Source of the DNA: an uncultured bacterium
GTDB lineage: Bacteria > Chloroflexota > Anaerolineae > J036 > Brachytrichaceae
NCBI GenBank assembly: GCA_903921365.1
Contig: CAIXPS010000292.1
Coordinates: 21,084-85,083 of the forward strand
Reading direction: 5' to 3'
Length of the DNA: 64,000 nt
A program made the translations under genes and the position numbers. The notes beneath the pieces were generated by a model. It was not told where the DNA came from and did not search any database. It saw nothing but the letters and a program-made list of their open reading frames with translations. Below are positions 7,721 through 16,372 of this stretch, piece after piece (the first letter of the stretch is position 1; each line of letters opens with the position of its first letter).

Positions 7721-8527
7721 TTACGTTGCACTCCGCACTGGCGCCATCATTGATCGCGCGAAGTCGTAGGCGGCCTGTGCAGGGTCAGGGGCGTCACCGG
7801 CGGCGCGAATGAGTGCGGCGCCAATGATCACGCCGTCCGCGTACTGACCGATCTCGCGCACGTGCTCTGGCTTGCTGATGCCGAAGCCAACCGCGACGGG
7901 CTTTCCGTTCGCCTGCGCTTTGACACGTTCCACATAGTCGCGCAGCCCGGCAGCCAGGTTGTCACGCACGCCGGTGACGCCTGTGACAGAAACCACATAC
8001 ACAAACCCAGTCGCATAGGAGGCGCCTAATGCTAAGCGCTTCGCCGGACTTGTCGGTGACGTGAACTGCACCAGGGCGATATCCTTTTTGGCGCAATAGG
8101 CCCTGATATCGGCGCTCTCTTCGGGTGGAAGATCAGGGATGATCAACCCGTCAGCGCCGGCTGCTTGCCATGCGCTGACATAGCGTTCTTCCCCGTAAGC
8201 CAACAGCGGATTGAGGTAACCCATTGCCAGCATGGGCGTCTTGATGCCTTTGTCCCTGAGCGAACGAACCAGGTCGATGCACCCTTGCACACTAATGCCG
8301 TGCTCGAGCGCGATCTGGCTGGCGCGCTGGATGACCGGGCCATCCGCCAGTGGGTCGCTGAAGGGCACTCCCACCTCGATCATGTCCACGCCTGCGGCAA
8401 CGAGCGCCTCGATCACGCGCAGCGATGTCTCCTGATCTGGATATCCCAGTGGCCAATAGGGCATGAAGGCTGGCCTGCTTTCGCTGCGGGCTTGTTCGAA
8501 GGCGATTTGTATGTCTTTCAATCCCAT
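7721..8527 (-). CDS. trpA: Tryptophan synthase alpha subunit
   Basis: 268 residues, the normal length. It splits indole-3-glycerol phosphate to indole and glyceraldehyde 3-phosphate as part of the TrpAB complex. The catalytic acids are seen in M-I-E-V-G-V-P-F-S-D-P-L-A-D-G-P (Glu49 and Asp60 equivalents), and the phosphate-binding G-F-G-I-S near residue 210 is conserved. No trpB or other trp gene is in the window; the upstream neighbour is a flavin reductase and the downstream one is SCO1. The ATG has only a weak purine stretch and follows the flavin reductase stop codon by six bases. Confidence 0.95.
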   Translation of the reverse strand: MGLKDIQIAFEQARSESRPAFMPYWPLGYPDQETSLRVIEALVAAGVDMIEVGVPFSDPLADGPVIQRASQIALEHGISVQGCIDLVRSLRDKGIKTPMLAMGYLNPLLAYGEERYVSAWQAAGADGLIIPDLPPEESADIRAYCAKKDIALVQFTSPTSPAKRLALGASYATGFVYVVSVTGVTGVRDNLAAGLRDYVERVKAQANGKPVAVGFGISKPEHVREIGQYADGVIIGAALIRAAGDAPDPAQAAYDFARSMMAPVRSAT

Positions 8528-8533
8528 TGTTGT

Positions 8534-9025
8534 TCACTCAGCCTTGCTATCAATGGTATGGTAAGCGCCCATGTAGTAAAGCAACGGCGCCTGATCGGGC
8601 TTCTGCAGACCACCGGCTTCGACCTGCCCGATAAAGATAGTGTGATCGCCGGTAACGAGTGGTTCTATCACTCGGCAGTCCAGATAGGCGATGGCATCGG
8701 CCAGAACGGGCGCGCCAGTCGCTTCGACGCGATAGTTCAAGCCTGCAAAGCGATCTTCATTTGGATAGCGTCCCGCAAAGCGATCTGAAATGTGCGCCAT
8801 GTCCGCTGCAAGAAAGTTTACGCAGAAAATGCCGCTCTGCTCGATTAGCGGATGCGTGTGTGTCTTTCGGAAGATCGACACAAACACCATCGGCGGCTGC
8901 ACCGATAAGGAAGAGAATGCGGTAGCGGTTAAGCCGTAAATCTCGTTGTTTGTCCGGGTCGTAATAATAGTGACGGTGCTGGCCCACCGTCGCATTATGA
9001 GCTTAAAGTCGTCTGCATTTACCAT
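8534..9025 (-). CDS. Flavin reductase-domain protein
   Basis: 163 residues matching the flavin reductase (HpaC/split-barrel FMN-binding) family: the G-L-T-A-T-A-F-S-S-L-S-V-Q-P-P-M-V motif at residues 31-47, the F-C-V-N-F-L-A segment, and a C-terminal H-T-I-F-I-G-Q-V-E stretch. Such proteins supply reduced FMN to a partner monooxygenase, or reduce other acceptors. No monooxygenase is adjacent, so its partner is unknown. First gene of a probable three-gene run with trpA and the SCO1 gene. Confidence 0.85.
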   Translation of the reverse strand: MVNADDFKLIMRRWASTVTIITTRTNNEIYGLTATAFSSLSVQPPMVFVSIFRKTHTHPLIEQSGIFCVNFLAADMAHISDRFAGRYPNEDRFAGLNYRVEATGAPVLADAIAYLDCRVIEPLVTGDHTIFIGQVEAGGLQKPDQAPLLYYMGAYHTIDSKAE

Positions 9026-9080
9026 GCGTGTCTGTTTCTAAGGTTCCCGTTTAAAGATACTCTCATCATACCGCGCATGG

Positions 9081-10274
9081 TTACAGGCGGAGCGCGATGA
9101 CGACATCGGCCACATTTGTGCCGGTAGGGCCAGTCATGATCAAGTTACCGAGTGGGGCAAAAAAGTGATAGCTATCGTTGGCGTCAAGGCAGGCTGACGC
9201 GTCCAGCTTGAGTGCCGCCGCGCGCGCTAGTGTGTCTGGAAACGTGAGTGCGCCGGCAGCATCTGTGGGGCCGTCGGTGCCATCGGTGCCCAGTGCGACG
9301 AGGCAGGCCGGCGATTCAGGGTGCTGCCCAAACGCCAGCGCCGCAGCCAGCGCCAGTTCCTGGTTGCGCCCACCCTTGCCGGGGCCGTGTATGGTGACGG
9401 TGGGTTCTCCGCCGTAGATCAGGCATGTGCCGGGTTGTTCGCGCAGGATGGCTGACGCGATTTCGCGCCCGCGTTCTGCTGCTTCACCGCGCAGTTCCGT
9501 CGTGACGATGCGCGCCGCGTATCCCAGCGCGCGCGCCTGTTCTGCCGCGGCCTCGCACGCTTGCGTGTTGTTTGCCACAAGGACGTTGTGCGCGGCAGGA
9601 TGGTTCGTCAGTCCGGATGCAATCACATTGAGCGGATCGCCGATGACGTCGGACAGGATCAATCCGATAACTGTCGCTGGTGCAGCGAGTTGCACCAGCC
9701 CACCGCTCTTCAGACGTTCGAGTCGAGACCGCGCAATGTTCATCTCTGTGATATCGGCCCCGCACTTCAGGAGCGCATCGTTGATCGCCTGCATGGTGCG
9801 CAACTGGATGCCGGGGTAAGGGGAGATCATCAAGGCCGATGCGCCGCCCGATATACATGCGATCACGAGTGTCCGGGCATTCAGGCCGGTCAGAGTTTCG
9901 CTGACCAGTTGTCCTGCGCGCATGCTGTTGGCATCTGGCACTGGATGCGCTGATTCAATTACAGTCAGTCGAGGGTCGTTTAGCAATCCTGCGGCGGCGT
10001 CAGCGTGGCCGTATTTAGTGACCACGATTCCCCGGGTTAGTCTGTCAGACACGATATCGCGCGCGGCAGTCGCCATTGGCACGGCCGCTTTGCCCACGGC
10101 GATCAGGATGACTGAATCAAACGCAGTCATGTCATACAACTTGCCATCCAGCCTGAGTGTGGCGTCCTGCCGGCGCAAGTGTCGCTGGACGGCTGAGCGC
10201 GGATCGACGGCATGCAGCGTGGCGCTGATCATCTTGTCGATATCGTGTCTGAGCATGTTGTTGGAGTGTTCCAT
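9081..10274 (-). CDS. Glycerate 2-kinase, MOFRL type
   Basis: About 397 residues. Two-domain GckA/TtuD architecture: an N-terminal DUF4147 Rossmann-like domain with G-K-A-A-V-P near residue 63 and S-G-G-A-S-A-L near 150, and the C-terminal MOFRL domain with G-G-R-N-Q-E-L-A-L-A-A-A near 315 and G-T-D-G-T-D-G-P-T-D-A-A-G near 345. The enzyme phosphorylates D-glycerate to 2-phosphoglycerate, feeding lower glycolysis, and serves glycolate, serine or sugar-acid catabolism. The reading frame is open to a TTG at 10283; I prefer the ATG at 10274, and the ATG at 10256 is also possible. No clear ribosome-binding site decides between them. It follows the DUF4349 gene closely. Confidence 0.88.
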   Translation of the reverse strand: MEHSNNMLRHDIDKMISATLHAVDPRSAVQRHLRRQDATLRLDGKLYDMTAFDSVILIAVGKAAVPMATAARDIVSDRLTRGIVVTKYGHADAAAGLLNDPRLTVIESAHPVPDANSMRAGQLVSETLTGLNARTLVIACISGGASALMISPYPGIQLRTMQAINDALLKCGADITEMNIARSRLERLKSGGLVQLAAPATVIGLILSDVIGDPLNVIASGLTNHPAAHNVLVANNTQACEAAAEQARALGYAARIVTTELRGEAAERGREIASAILREQPGTCLIYGGEPTVTIHGPGKGGRNQELALAAALAFGQHPESPACLVALGTDGTDGPTDAAGALTFPDTLARAAALKLDASACLDANDSYHFFAPLGNLIMTGPTGTNVADVVIALRL

Positions 10275-10287
10275 CTGGCACAAGAGT

Positions 10288-11250
10288 TTACTTGCTTGTG
10301 TTCTGGGATGGAGGCGGCGCCGCTGGCGTAGTTGTTTGCTGTTGAGCCTTCTTGCGCTTGTTGCGTCTGCGTAGAATCAACCCGAGCGCGATAAACGGGC
10401 TGGCGAGGATGAGGAGCACTGGAATTATCACAATCACTAGCCAGATCACCAGTGAGGCGATGCCCTGAAGCGCGCCGACTAGCGCCTCAATAGCTGATTT
10501 CGCCACGCCTTCGGGACGCCACCCGGCGATCTGCACAGGTTGCGCTAACGTGTCGGGCATCAGCGTTATGTTGATGGTTGCCATCGCGGCGGACTGGGAC
10601 AGAAACTGCATGCGTCCCTTGACCTGTTCGATTTCACCGCGCTTCTGCGTCAACGCGTTGTAAACCGAAAGCACATCGTCAGTTTTCACTGTCTTGCTCA
10701 TGATATCGCGCAGTTGCAGCTCTGCCGCTTCGAGGTTTTTCAGCTGCGAGCTCAGGTCGGTGAACTCGGCGGTGACGTCTTCACCCGATATCGTCTCTTC
10801 GCGCACCTCAACCGCCTGCTTGCGAATCGAGCTCATGGCGGCATCAAACTTATCCGAAGGGATGCGCAGGCTGAGTCTCGATTGCAGCCCGGCGTCGTAC
10901 TTTGTGCTGCTGGAGGAGACGACGTATCCGCCTGCGTCAGAGGCTAGTTTTGTGATTGCGTCGACGCGGCTCTGCGTATCATCGACGATGAGGATCAGGG
11001 TTGCGTTCCGCACAATCAGCCGCGCCGTAAGCGCTGCAGAAGCAGCTTTATCACCGGATGCTGAATTACCACCTGTAGGCTTTTCCGAGTTTGACAGTGC
11101 CGGCGCGTTGGCAGGTTGCGGCGCGACTCCCTGGTCACTTATGATGGAAGACGGCGTCGCGGCGCTATTGCACCCAGTCATGACAAGTAAGAACATGCTA
11201 GCGATCGTCGCGCTCATCAACTGTGCCGTCGTATTCAAGCGAGTTTTCAT
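10288..11250 (-). CDS. DUF4349-domain lipoprotein
   Basis: 320 residues. The N-terminus is a lipoprotein signal (positive start, hydrophobic core, lipobox V-M-T-G-C at about residues 22-26), then a Ser/Pro-rich spacer, a DUF4349 domain (about 85-235) with a coiled-coil stretch around T-D-L-S-S-Q-L-K-N-L-E, a membrane helix near 275-305, and a basic, Thr/Pro-rich tail. The function of DUF4349 is unknown; its build suggests a membrane-anchored envelope protein. The start at 11250 is chosen because GGAGG stands nine bases upstream and because it gives a proper signal peptide; the frame is open for 47 codons further upstream. Confidence 0.85.
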   Translation of the reverse strand: MKTRLNTTAQLMSATIASMFLLVMTGCNSAATPSSIISDQGVAPQPANAPALSNSEKPTGGNSASGDKAASAALTARLIVRNATLILIVDDTQSRVDAITKLASDAGGYVVSSSSTKYDAGLQSRLSLRIPSDKFDAAMSSIRKQAVEVREETISGEDVTAEFTDLSSQLKNLEAAELQLRDIMSKTVKTDDVLSVYNALTQKRGEIEQVKGRMQFLSQSAAMATINITLMPDTLAQPVQIAGWRPEGVAKSAIEALVGALQGIASLVIWLVIVIIPVLLILASPFIALGLILRRRNKRKKAQQQTTTPAAPPPSQNTSK

Positions 11251-11402
11251 TGTCTTAACCTCCAGATTAGAACCAATGCGCAGTGCATCACTAACAACAA
11301 AGACGATTGCCGGCTCGGAAAGTTCCAGATTAACAGGATTCTTCTCATTATCAACCCGCCATACGATATCAACAAAATGACAGCCGATCACAGATGCGGC
11401 GC

Positions 11403-11408
11403 TATAAT
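11403..11408 (+). promoter_or_regulatory. -10 box (TATAAT) upstream of the 11484 gene
   Basis: Perfect TATAAT preceded by a GC-rich stretch. Transcription would begin near 11415 and leave a leader of about 70 bases before the ATG at 11484. An ATG at 11394 in the same frame lies upstream of this box and would not be transcribed from it. Confidence 0.4.
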
Positions 11409-11483
11409 CGAATCTGGTTAAGTCTTCCCTTCAGGATAAGGGTCAGCGGCCAGAACAGGCCGATATTTGATAAGTCAAAGACA

Positions 11484-12179
11484 ATGAGCGACCAACAAGT
11501 TACCCCCTTCTGGAAGAAGTTGCCGAATTTAGTGTTCGGCCGGTTCAACGGCCGCTCAGGCGGTTCGAAACAGCAGGATGATATGCGTGATGCGCTCAAT
11601 CAGACTGAGCGAAAACCAGTAGGCGCCATCTCTGACGGATATGATACCAATAAGGTTGAGAACCCCGTTTTTAAGGCTCTGGTATCGCTGGCGCAGATCT
11701 ACCATGAGCGAAGCGAGGCCTTGGCAGGGGCATACCCATCAGTGCAGGGGCGCGACGCATTGGCGCCTGTAGTGGGGCAGGTCGCGGAGTGTGTCAATGG
11801 GTTGTACCGGCTGGCACTAGGTTCAATATCACCCGCGCCATCGCCTGCGCCAACTGACGAAGTGCACCCCACTGATCCAATTGAGGCTACTAGCCCCACC
11901 GCCACTATTACACCTGAAGACGAAGAGGCGGCGAACCCGGACACTGTCCGTCTCCCGATCATGGATTTTTCTGTTGAGGCGCCGACGGGACAGCAGTTAG
12001 AAGATACGTTGACGGCGCTTGGCACTGTCTATTCGTTGATGCTGCTGCTGGACGGCAAGGATGTGGAAGCATCCAGGGTGCAACGCATGCGCAACCTGTT
12101 GTCGGATCAGCTCGTGCTTCTCAATAGCGTGACTTCGCACAACGCCACCGCCATGCCACCGGCATCCCTGATAGCATAG
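11484..12179 (+). CDS. Uncharacterised protein with acidic Pro/Thr-rich centre
   Basis: 231 residues. I do not recognise a family. Residues 60-115 are helical and predicted soluble. Residues 115-160 are low complexity, rich in Pro, Thr, Ala and Glu, and look disordered. Residues 160-225 are helical again, with the run L-L-L-D-G-K-D-V-E-A-S-R-V-Q-R-M-R. No signal peptide or membrane segment. It precedes the pspA gene on the same strand, but pspA has its own promoter. The start at 11484 is preferred over the upstream in-frame ATG at 11394 because a TATAAT box lies between them. Confidence 0.6.
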   Translation: MSDQQVTPFWKKLPNLVFGRFNGRSGGSKQQDDMRDALNQTERKPVGAISDGYDTNKVENPVFKALVSLAQIYHERSEALAGAYPSVQGRDALAPVVGQVAECVNGLYRLALGSISPAPSPAPTDEVHPTDPIEATSPTATITPEDEEAANPDTVRLPIMDFSVEAPTGQQLEDTLTALGTVYSLMLLLDGKDVEASRVQRMRNLLSDQLVLLNSVTSHNATAMPPASLIA

Positions 12180-12241
12180 CCGGTTGGTGGTGTGATCTGT
12201 TTGTTGATTGTCAGCGAAAAGTCATACAGTCGGCGGGCGGC

Positions 12242-12250
12242 TGATATAAT
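12242..12250 (+). promoter_or_regulatory. Extended -10 promoter of pspA
   Basis: TGATATAAT, a perfect TGn-TATAAT extended -10 element. Predicted start near 12257 leaves an 80-base leader that includes GGAGGA at 12324-12329 before the ATG at 12337. Confidence 0.5.
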
Positions 12251-12336
12251 CTTCAAAGGCGTGTCCAAAAGGCACTCGTATTCACGTGCATTGCTAAATT
12301 TCTGATTTATACCGACCAGTTTTGGAGGAATCCCAT

Positions 12337-13023
12337 ATGGCCTCACTTATCGACAAAGTTCAGACGCTTATTAAGGCAAATCTTCACGCGCTGGTGGACT
12401 CGGCGCTCCAATCCAACTCGATGGCTGTTATCGATCAGTACGTCCGCGATGTGGAGAACAATCTGGATGCGCTTGAAGACGCCGCAGCGACTGTTGGCGG
12501 ACAGGTGAAGACATTACAGCGCAAGCATGATGACTATGTCAAGCAGCAGCAGGAGCTTGACCACAATATCGACCTGTTCCTGAGCCAGGGCAAAGATGAC
12601 CTGGCGCGCGCGGCACAATCGAAGATGAACTCGCTCAAGTCGACGGCCGAAACCTATGGCTCCCAGCTTGAGCGCGAGCAGAAAGAGTACAAGTCGCTGC
12701 TCGATGCGCGGCTGAAGTTGCAGGCGAAGCTTGACACGATCAAGCAGCAACGCGAGGAAATGTCGGCGTTGATGGATTTGGCTCGCGCCAAGGAAATCAC
12801 CAATAAGACCATTAAGTCATTGGACAATCTGAGCGGCACAGGCGATGCCGATATCTCACGCATGGCTGAATCAATCCGCACCAAACTCGACAAGGCCAGC
12901 GCGCAGTCTGAGATCATGGCTTCCGGCCTTGATCAGCAGATGGACGACACCCTCGGACGCGGCGAACTGGATGCGCAACTCGAAGAGCGCAAGCGCCGGC
13001 TGGGACTGGGTCAAGCCAAGTAA
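12337..13023 (+). CDS. pspA: PspA/IM30 family protein
   Basis: 228 residues, almost wholly helical and coiled coil, with the N-terminal amphipathic helix and the D-P segment replaced by A-L-V-D-S-A near residues 14-22, as often in Chloroflexota. Charged heptad-like runs fill residues 25-180. PspA/Vipp1 proteins are ESCRT-III relatives that bind and stabilise the cytoplasmic membrane under stress. No PspB, PspC or PspF homologue is near. The start is fixed by GGAGGA eight bases upstream; an in-frame ATG five codons earlier overlaps that site. A GC-rich hairpin follows the stop codon. Confidence 0.9.
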   Translation: MASLIDKVQTLIKANLHALVDSALQSNSMAVIDQYVRDVENNLDALEDAAATVGGQVKTLQRKHDDYVKQQQELDHNIDLFLSQGKDDLARAAQSKMNSLKSTAETYGSQLEREQKEYKSLLDARLKLQAKLDTIKQQREEMSALMDLARAKEITNKTIKSLDNLSGTGDADISRMAESIRTKLDKASAQSEIMASGLDQQMDDTLGRGELDAQLEERKRRLGLGQAK

Positions 13024-13041
13024 TCTCGCAACTGACTTAGA

Positions 13042-13071
13042 GGCGCGCGCACATTGACATGTGCGCGCGCC
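13042..13071 (+). terminator. GC-rich hairpin after pspA
   Basis: Thirteen perfect base pairs (13042-13054 with 13059-13071) around a four-base loop. No T run follows, so it may act as a 3' stability element or a weak or Rho-assisted terminator. Confidence 0.4.
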
Positions 13072-13109
13072 ATAGGCTATTGATGCCTCATAGAACCTCT
13101 ACTCTAACT

Positions 13110-13589
13110 ATGAACGCAAAGGCGCTACGGACAGAGGCACTCTATGCGATCTGCACTGCCGGGGTATTTGATCTGGTGAACGTTTGGAGGCTGGAACGCG
13201 TGTGTTTCCCGAAAGACGCCTACGATTTACCGACGTTGTTTAATCTCGCCCTTATGCCGAATACACTGCGGTTGAAGGCAGTGGCAGACAACCATCTGGT
13301 CGGGTATCTGGCCGCCGAGTATCAGCGCTATGATCATGCGACTTGGATCATTACGGTAGGCGTGACCCCGCAATATGAAGGACGCGGCATTGGTCATGCT
13401 TTGATGGACTGTGCGGAGCAGCACCGGCAGAAGGGCGCCGAGAGGATGAAACTTACTGTGCGCCGCAGCAACGAACGCGCCATTGACCTGTACCGGCGTT
13501 GCGGGTACCAGTGGGTGGGCGCCTATCGCGGTTACTACCAGGATGGCGAAGATGGATTAATCATGGAAAAGAATTTGACGCATCGGTGA
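13110..13589 (+). CDS. GNAT N-acetyltransferase (RimI-like)
   Basis: About 159 residues with the GNAT core: the acetyl-CoA loop is G-R-G-I-G near residue 90, preceded by I-T-V-G-V-T-P, and the C-terminal motif reads R-R-S-N-E-R-A-I-D-L-Y-R-R-C-G-Y, the usual N-x-x-A-x-x-L-Y-x-x-x-G-F pattern of RimI-type enzymes. Likely acetylates a protein N-terminus or small molecule; substrate unknown. Start codons at 13083 and 13110 are both possible and neither has a Shine-Dalgarno; the upstream ATG at 13059 lies in the preceding hairpin. Confidence 0.8.
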   Translation: MNAKALRTEALYAICTAGVFDLVNVWRLERVCFPKDAYDLPTLFNLALMPNTLRLKAVADNHLVGYLAAEYQRYDHATWIITVGVTPQYEGRGIGHALMDCAEQHRQKGAERMKLTVRRSNERAIDLYRRCGYQWVGAYRGYYQDGEDGLIMEKNLTHR

Positions 13590-13615
13590 GTGTGCGGTAC
13601 ACTATAGAGACTGAG

Positions 13616-13688
13616 GTGCCCTTAGTTCAATTGGCAGAGCGCCTGACTGTGGCTCAGGAGGTTGCGGGTTCGAGACCCGTAGGGCACC
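13616..13688 (+). tRNA. tRNA-His (GTG)
   Basis: A complete cloverleaf. The acceptor arm GTGCCCT (13617-13623) pairs with AGGGCAC (13681-13687), with G at 13616 as G-1 opposite discriminator C at 13688, the hallmark of tRNA-His. The D arm pairs GTTC with GAGC, the anticodon stem CCTGA pairs with TCAGG around the loop CTGTGGC (anticodon GTG), and the T arm has GGTTCGAGACC. The CCA end is not encoded. Confidence 0.95.
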
Positions 13689-13745
13689 CATCTAATCCCC
13701 ACTCAATGAACTCCCATCTGCTCTCAGAGGTTTTGAGCCTACTGC

Positions 13746-16250
13746 TTACTTCTGGCGAGAGTTCAAGACGCGTTTAACCTCAAACACATTGCGTATATGG
13801 CTTAACTTGTTCAGTATTGTTGCCACATTGCCTGTGCTGGAGACCTCCGTCTTAAGCCAGATGGTTACCTCGCCGGCTTTGGGGTCGGTGTGGATGATCT
13901 TGACATCGTTGATATTCATGCCTTGCTCGGCCAGCACGCCAGACAGGTCGTGTAGCAGGCCAGGCCTGTCGATGGCAGTGATAAGGAACTGCACGGGGTA
14001 AGTGTCGCGAGATCCGCCGCCATACACCACTTCTATCAGGCGCGCCGGTTCTGCATTGGTGATATTGCGACATTCACGATGATGCACGCGAATGCCCTGT
14101 CCCCGCGTGATGTAACCGATGACAGGATCGCTTGGCAGCGGCGTGCAGCAAGGCGCTACATTTACGAGCAGCCCGCCGACACCCGACACATGCCATCCAA
14201 CCTGCTTGATCTTCTCGGGGGGTTGCTGGCGCAGGAAATTAGGCACCATATTCGCCAGGGTGCCTTGTTCGCGTTCCCTTTCGCGGCGGTGCTCTTCTTC
14301 CATCACGCGACCACTGATGCTGTCAATCGAGATCGTCCCGTAGCCGACTTTCTCGAGGAAGTCGGATGCCTTGTCTTTCTCGACCTTGAACAGTTTATAG
14401 ATGTCGTCGATGGACAACCAGTTAGTGACGCTGAGGCGCTTCATTTCGCGCTCGATCACTTCTTTGCCGGCAGCAATGTTCTGATCGCGATCCTGTTTGC
14501 GGAACCACTGACGAATCTTGTTCTTGGCATTGGCGGTGGCAACATAGCTGGGGTCGTGCAACCAGTCGCGACTCGGCGTGGCGTTCTGCTTTGTGATGAT
14601 CTCAACCTGGTCGCCGTTGTGCAACTTGTGGGTTAACGGCTGGAACATGCCGTTGACGCGTCCGCCGCGGCAGTGATTGCCCAGGTCAGTGTGGATGTGA
14701 AACGCGAAGTCAAGAATCGTCGAGCCATTCGGCAGTTCAAGCAGCTTGCCCTTCGGGGTGAAGCAGAAGACGGTATCCTTGAAATGATCCTGTTTGAGAG
14801 CGTCGACAAATGATGTCGCATCTTCCGATGTCGTGCTGATGGACTGGATTGCATCACGCAAACTGCTGAGTTTGCGTTGATAATCCGCCTCAAGCGGCGC
14901 GCTCTCCTTGTACAGCCAGTGCGCCGCGATGCCATACTCTGCAGCCTTGTGCATGGCAAGTGTGCGGATCTGGACTTCGAGCGGCTGACCATCATCGGCA
15001 ATGACGGCGGTATGCAGGCTTTGATAGTGGTTGTCTTTGGGAACGGAGATATAGTCGTCAAATTCACCGGGTATCGGTTTCCACAATCGATGCACCACGC
15101 CAAGCACGCTGTAACACTTCTGCACGCCTGGGTCCGCGCGCAGCCGGTCCCGCTCGGCCAGCTTGCGTCCGCGTTCGACCTGAGCCACATTTTTCCCCTC
15201 AGCAATGCCAATCAGCGACTCTACGTCCGTGCCATCGACACCTGGCGCGAGAGCATCCTCTGGCTTTAGCTCATCCGCGGGCGGCAATACTTCATCGGGC
15301 GTTATTAACAATGGGTCAACGTCGATAACATCATCTTTGATGATCACACGGATGGCGCGCAGGTCGTTGAGCTGATCGAACGAGCGTTTCTTCGATTGCA
15401 TCTTCCGCGCGATGCTGTGAATTTGTTTTGCTCGCCCGGTAACATCCACATTGACAATGCCGAACTCGCCCAGCTCTGCGTTTAGTTGTTCGATATAGTG
15501 GGCGATCTGCGCATCGCGTTCTTCCGCGCCCGCCGCGAGCAGGTTGCTGATGAAGTTGTAAGTATCCGGTTCGGCGTACTTGAAACCGAGATCCTCGAGT
15601 TGTTGCTTCCACTCCCAGATGCCAAGACGGCTCGCCAGCGGCGCGTATATTTCAAGCGTCTCCCGCGCGATCTTGCGCTGGCGCTCACGTGAAAGCGCAT
15701 CCAGCGTTCGCATGTTGTGCAGCCGGTCTGCGAGCTTGATCAGCACGACGCGCACATCTTTGACAATCCCAAGGAGCATCTTGCGCAACGACTCGGCTTC
15801 GCGATCGGTGCGATACGTTATCGGATTGGTCTCAACCTCGTGACTGTTGGGAGGCGCCGCGGTTGCATCCACAATCTGTGGCGCGAAGTCCGCTTTGTGT
15901 TCTTCGCGCGCGCTCAGTTTCGTGACGGCGTCGACGAGGCTGGCGATTTCATCGCCAAACTGATCCGCGATATCAACAAGTGTGACAGTTGTGTCTTCCA
16001 CAACATCGTGCATCAATGCTGCAGCAAGTGTATTGGCATCGAGCCGCATTTTCGCAAGGATCGCTGCGACAGCGAGTGGATGGGTGATGTAGGGTTCGCC
16101 GGTGGAACGTTTCTGGAGGATGTGGGCGGCGTCTGCCACACGGTAGGCGCGATGAATTAACTCAAGACCGGCCCGGTCGATGCGGGGCGCGACGCAGGCC
16201 AGTAGCTCTTCTATGGAGCTGATACTGTAATCATCAACATCATCAGACAT
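13746..16250 (-). CDS. rel: Bifunctional (p)ppGpp synthetase/hydrolase Rel/RSH
   Basis: 834 residues against about 730-750 for typical long RSH proteins. Domain order: HD hydrolase (about 25-200, with H81-D82 and V-V-E-D-T), synthetase (about 260-440, with S-L-H-T near 411 and H-K-A-A-E-Y-G), TGS (about 490-555), helical and zinc-finger-type region (Cys pair in V-A-P-C-C near 690), and C-terminal ACT (about 755-834). Both catalytic halves keep their signature residues, so synthesis and hydrolysis of ppGpp are expected. Two insertions set it apart: about 35 residues after V-T-K-L in the HD domain (roughly 113-147) and about 70 acidic residues in the synthetase after R-V-I-I (roughly 306-375). 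No Shine-Dalgarno is evident. Confidence 0.93.
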   Translation of the reverse strand: MSDDVDDYSISSIEELLACVAPRIDRAGLELIHRAYRVADAAHILQKRSTGEPYITHPLAVAAILAKMRLDANTLAAALMHDVVEDTTVTLVDIADQFGDEIASLVDAVTKLSAREEHKADFAPQIVDATAAPPNSHEVETNPITYRTDREAESLRKMLLGIVKDVRVVLIKLADRLHNMRTLDALSRERQRKIARETLEIYAPLASRLGIWEWKQQLEDLGFKYAEPDTYNFISNLLAAGAEERDAQIAHYIEQLNAELGEFGIVNVDVTGRAKQIHSIARKMQSKKRSFDQLNDLRAIRVIIKDDVIDVDPLLITPDEVLPPADELKPEDALAPGVDGTDVESLIGIAEGKNVAQVERGRKLAERDRLRADPGVQKCYSVLGVVHRLWKPIPGEFDDYISVPKDNHYQSLHTAVIADDGQPLEVQIRTLAMHKAAEYGIAAHWLYKESAPLEADYQRKLSSLRDAIQSISTTSEDATSFVDALKQDHFKDTVFCFTPKGKLLELPNGSTILDFAFHIHTDLGNHCRGGRVNGMFQPLTHKLHNGDQVEIITKQNATPSRDWLHDPSYVATANAKNKIRQWFRKQDRDQNIAAGKEVIEREMKRLSVTNWLSIDDIYKLFKVEKDKASDFLEKVGYGTISIDSISGRVMEEEHRREREREQGTLANMVPNFLRQQPPEKIKQVGWHVSGVGGLLVNVAPCCTPLPSDPVIGYITRGQGIRVHHRECRNITNAEPARLIEVVYGGGSRDTYPVQFLITAIDRPGLLHDLSGVLAEQGMNINDVKIIHTDPKAGEVTIWLKTEVSSTGNVATILNKLSHIRNVFEVKRVLNSRQK

Positions 16251-16282
16251 AACCCATAACCAATGTGCGCAATATCCATCAT

Positions 16283-16310
16283 AGGGAGAATCCGATTACC
16301 GATTCTCCCT
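16283..16310 (-). terminator. Hairpin between the SHMT/GcvT fusion gene and rel
   Basis: Ten perfect pairs (16283-16292 with 16301-16310). On the minus strand it stands about 60 bases after the fusion gene's stop and 33 bases before the rel start. It lacks a U run, so it may attenuate or protect rather than end the transcript. Confidence 0.35.
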
Positions 16311-16372
16311 ATTTTAACCGATAAACACCGCGCACACTGTGACTACAAGCCGGCGCACCCGGAGGGCGTCGT

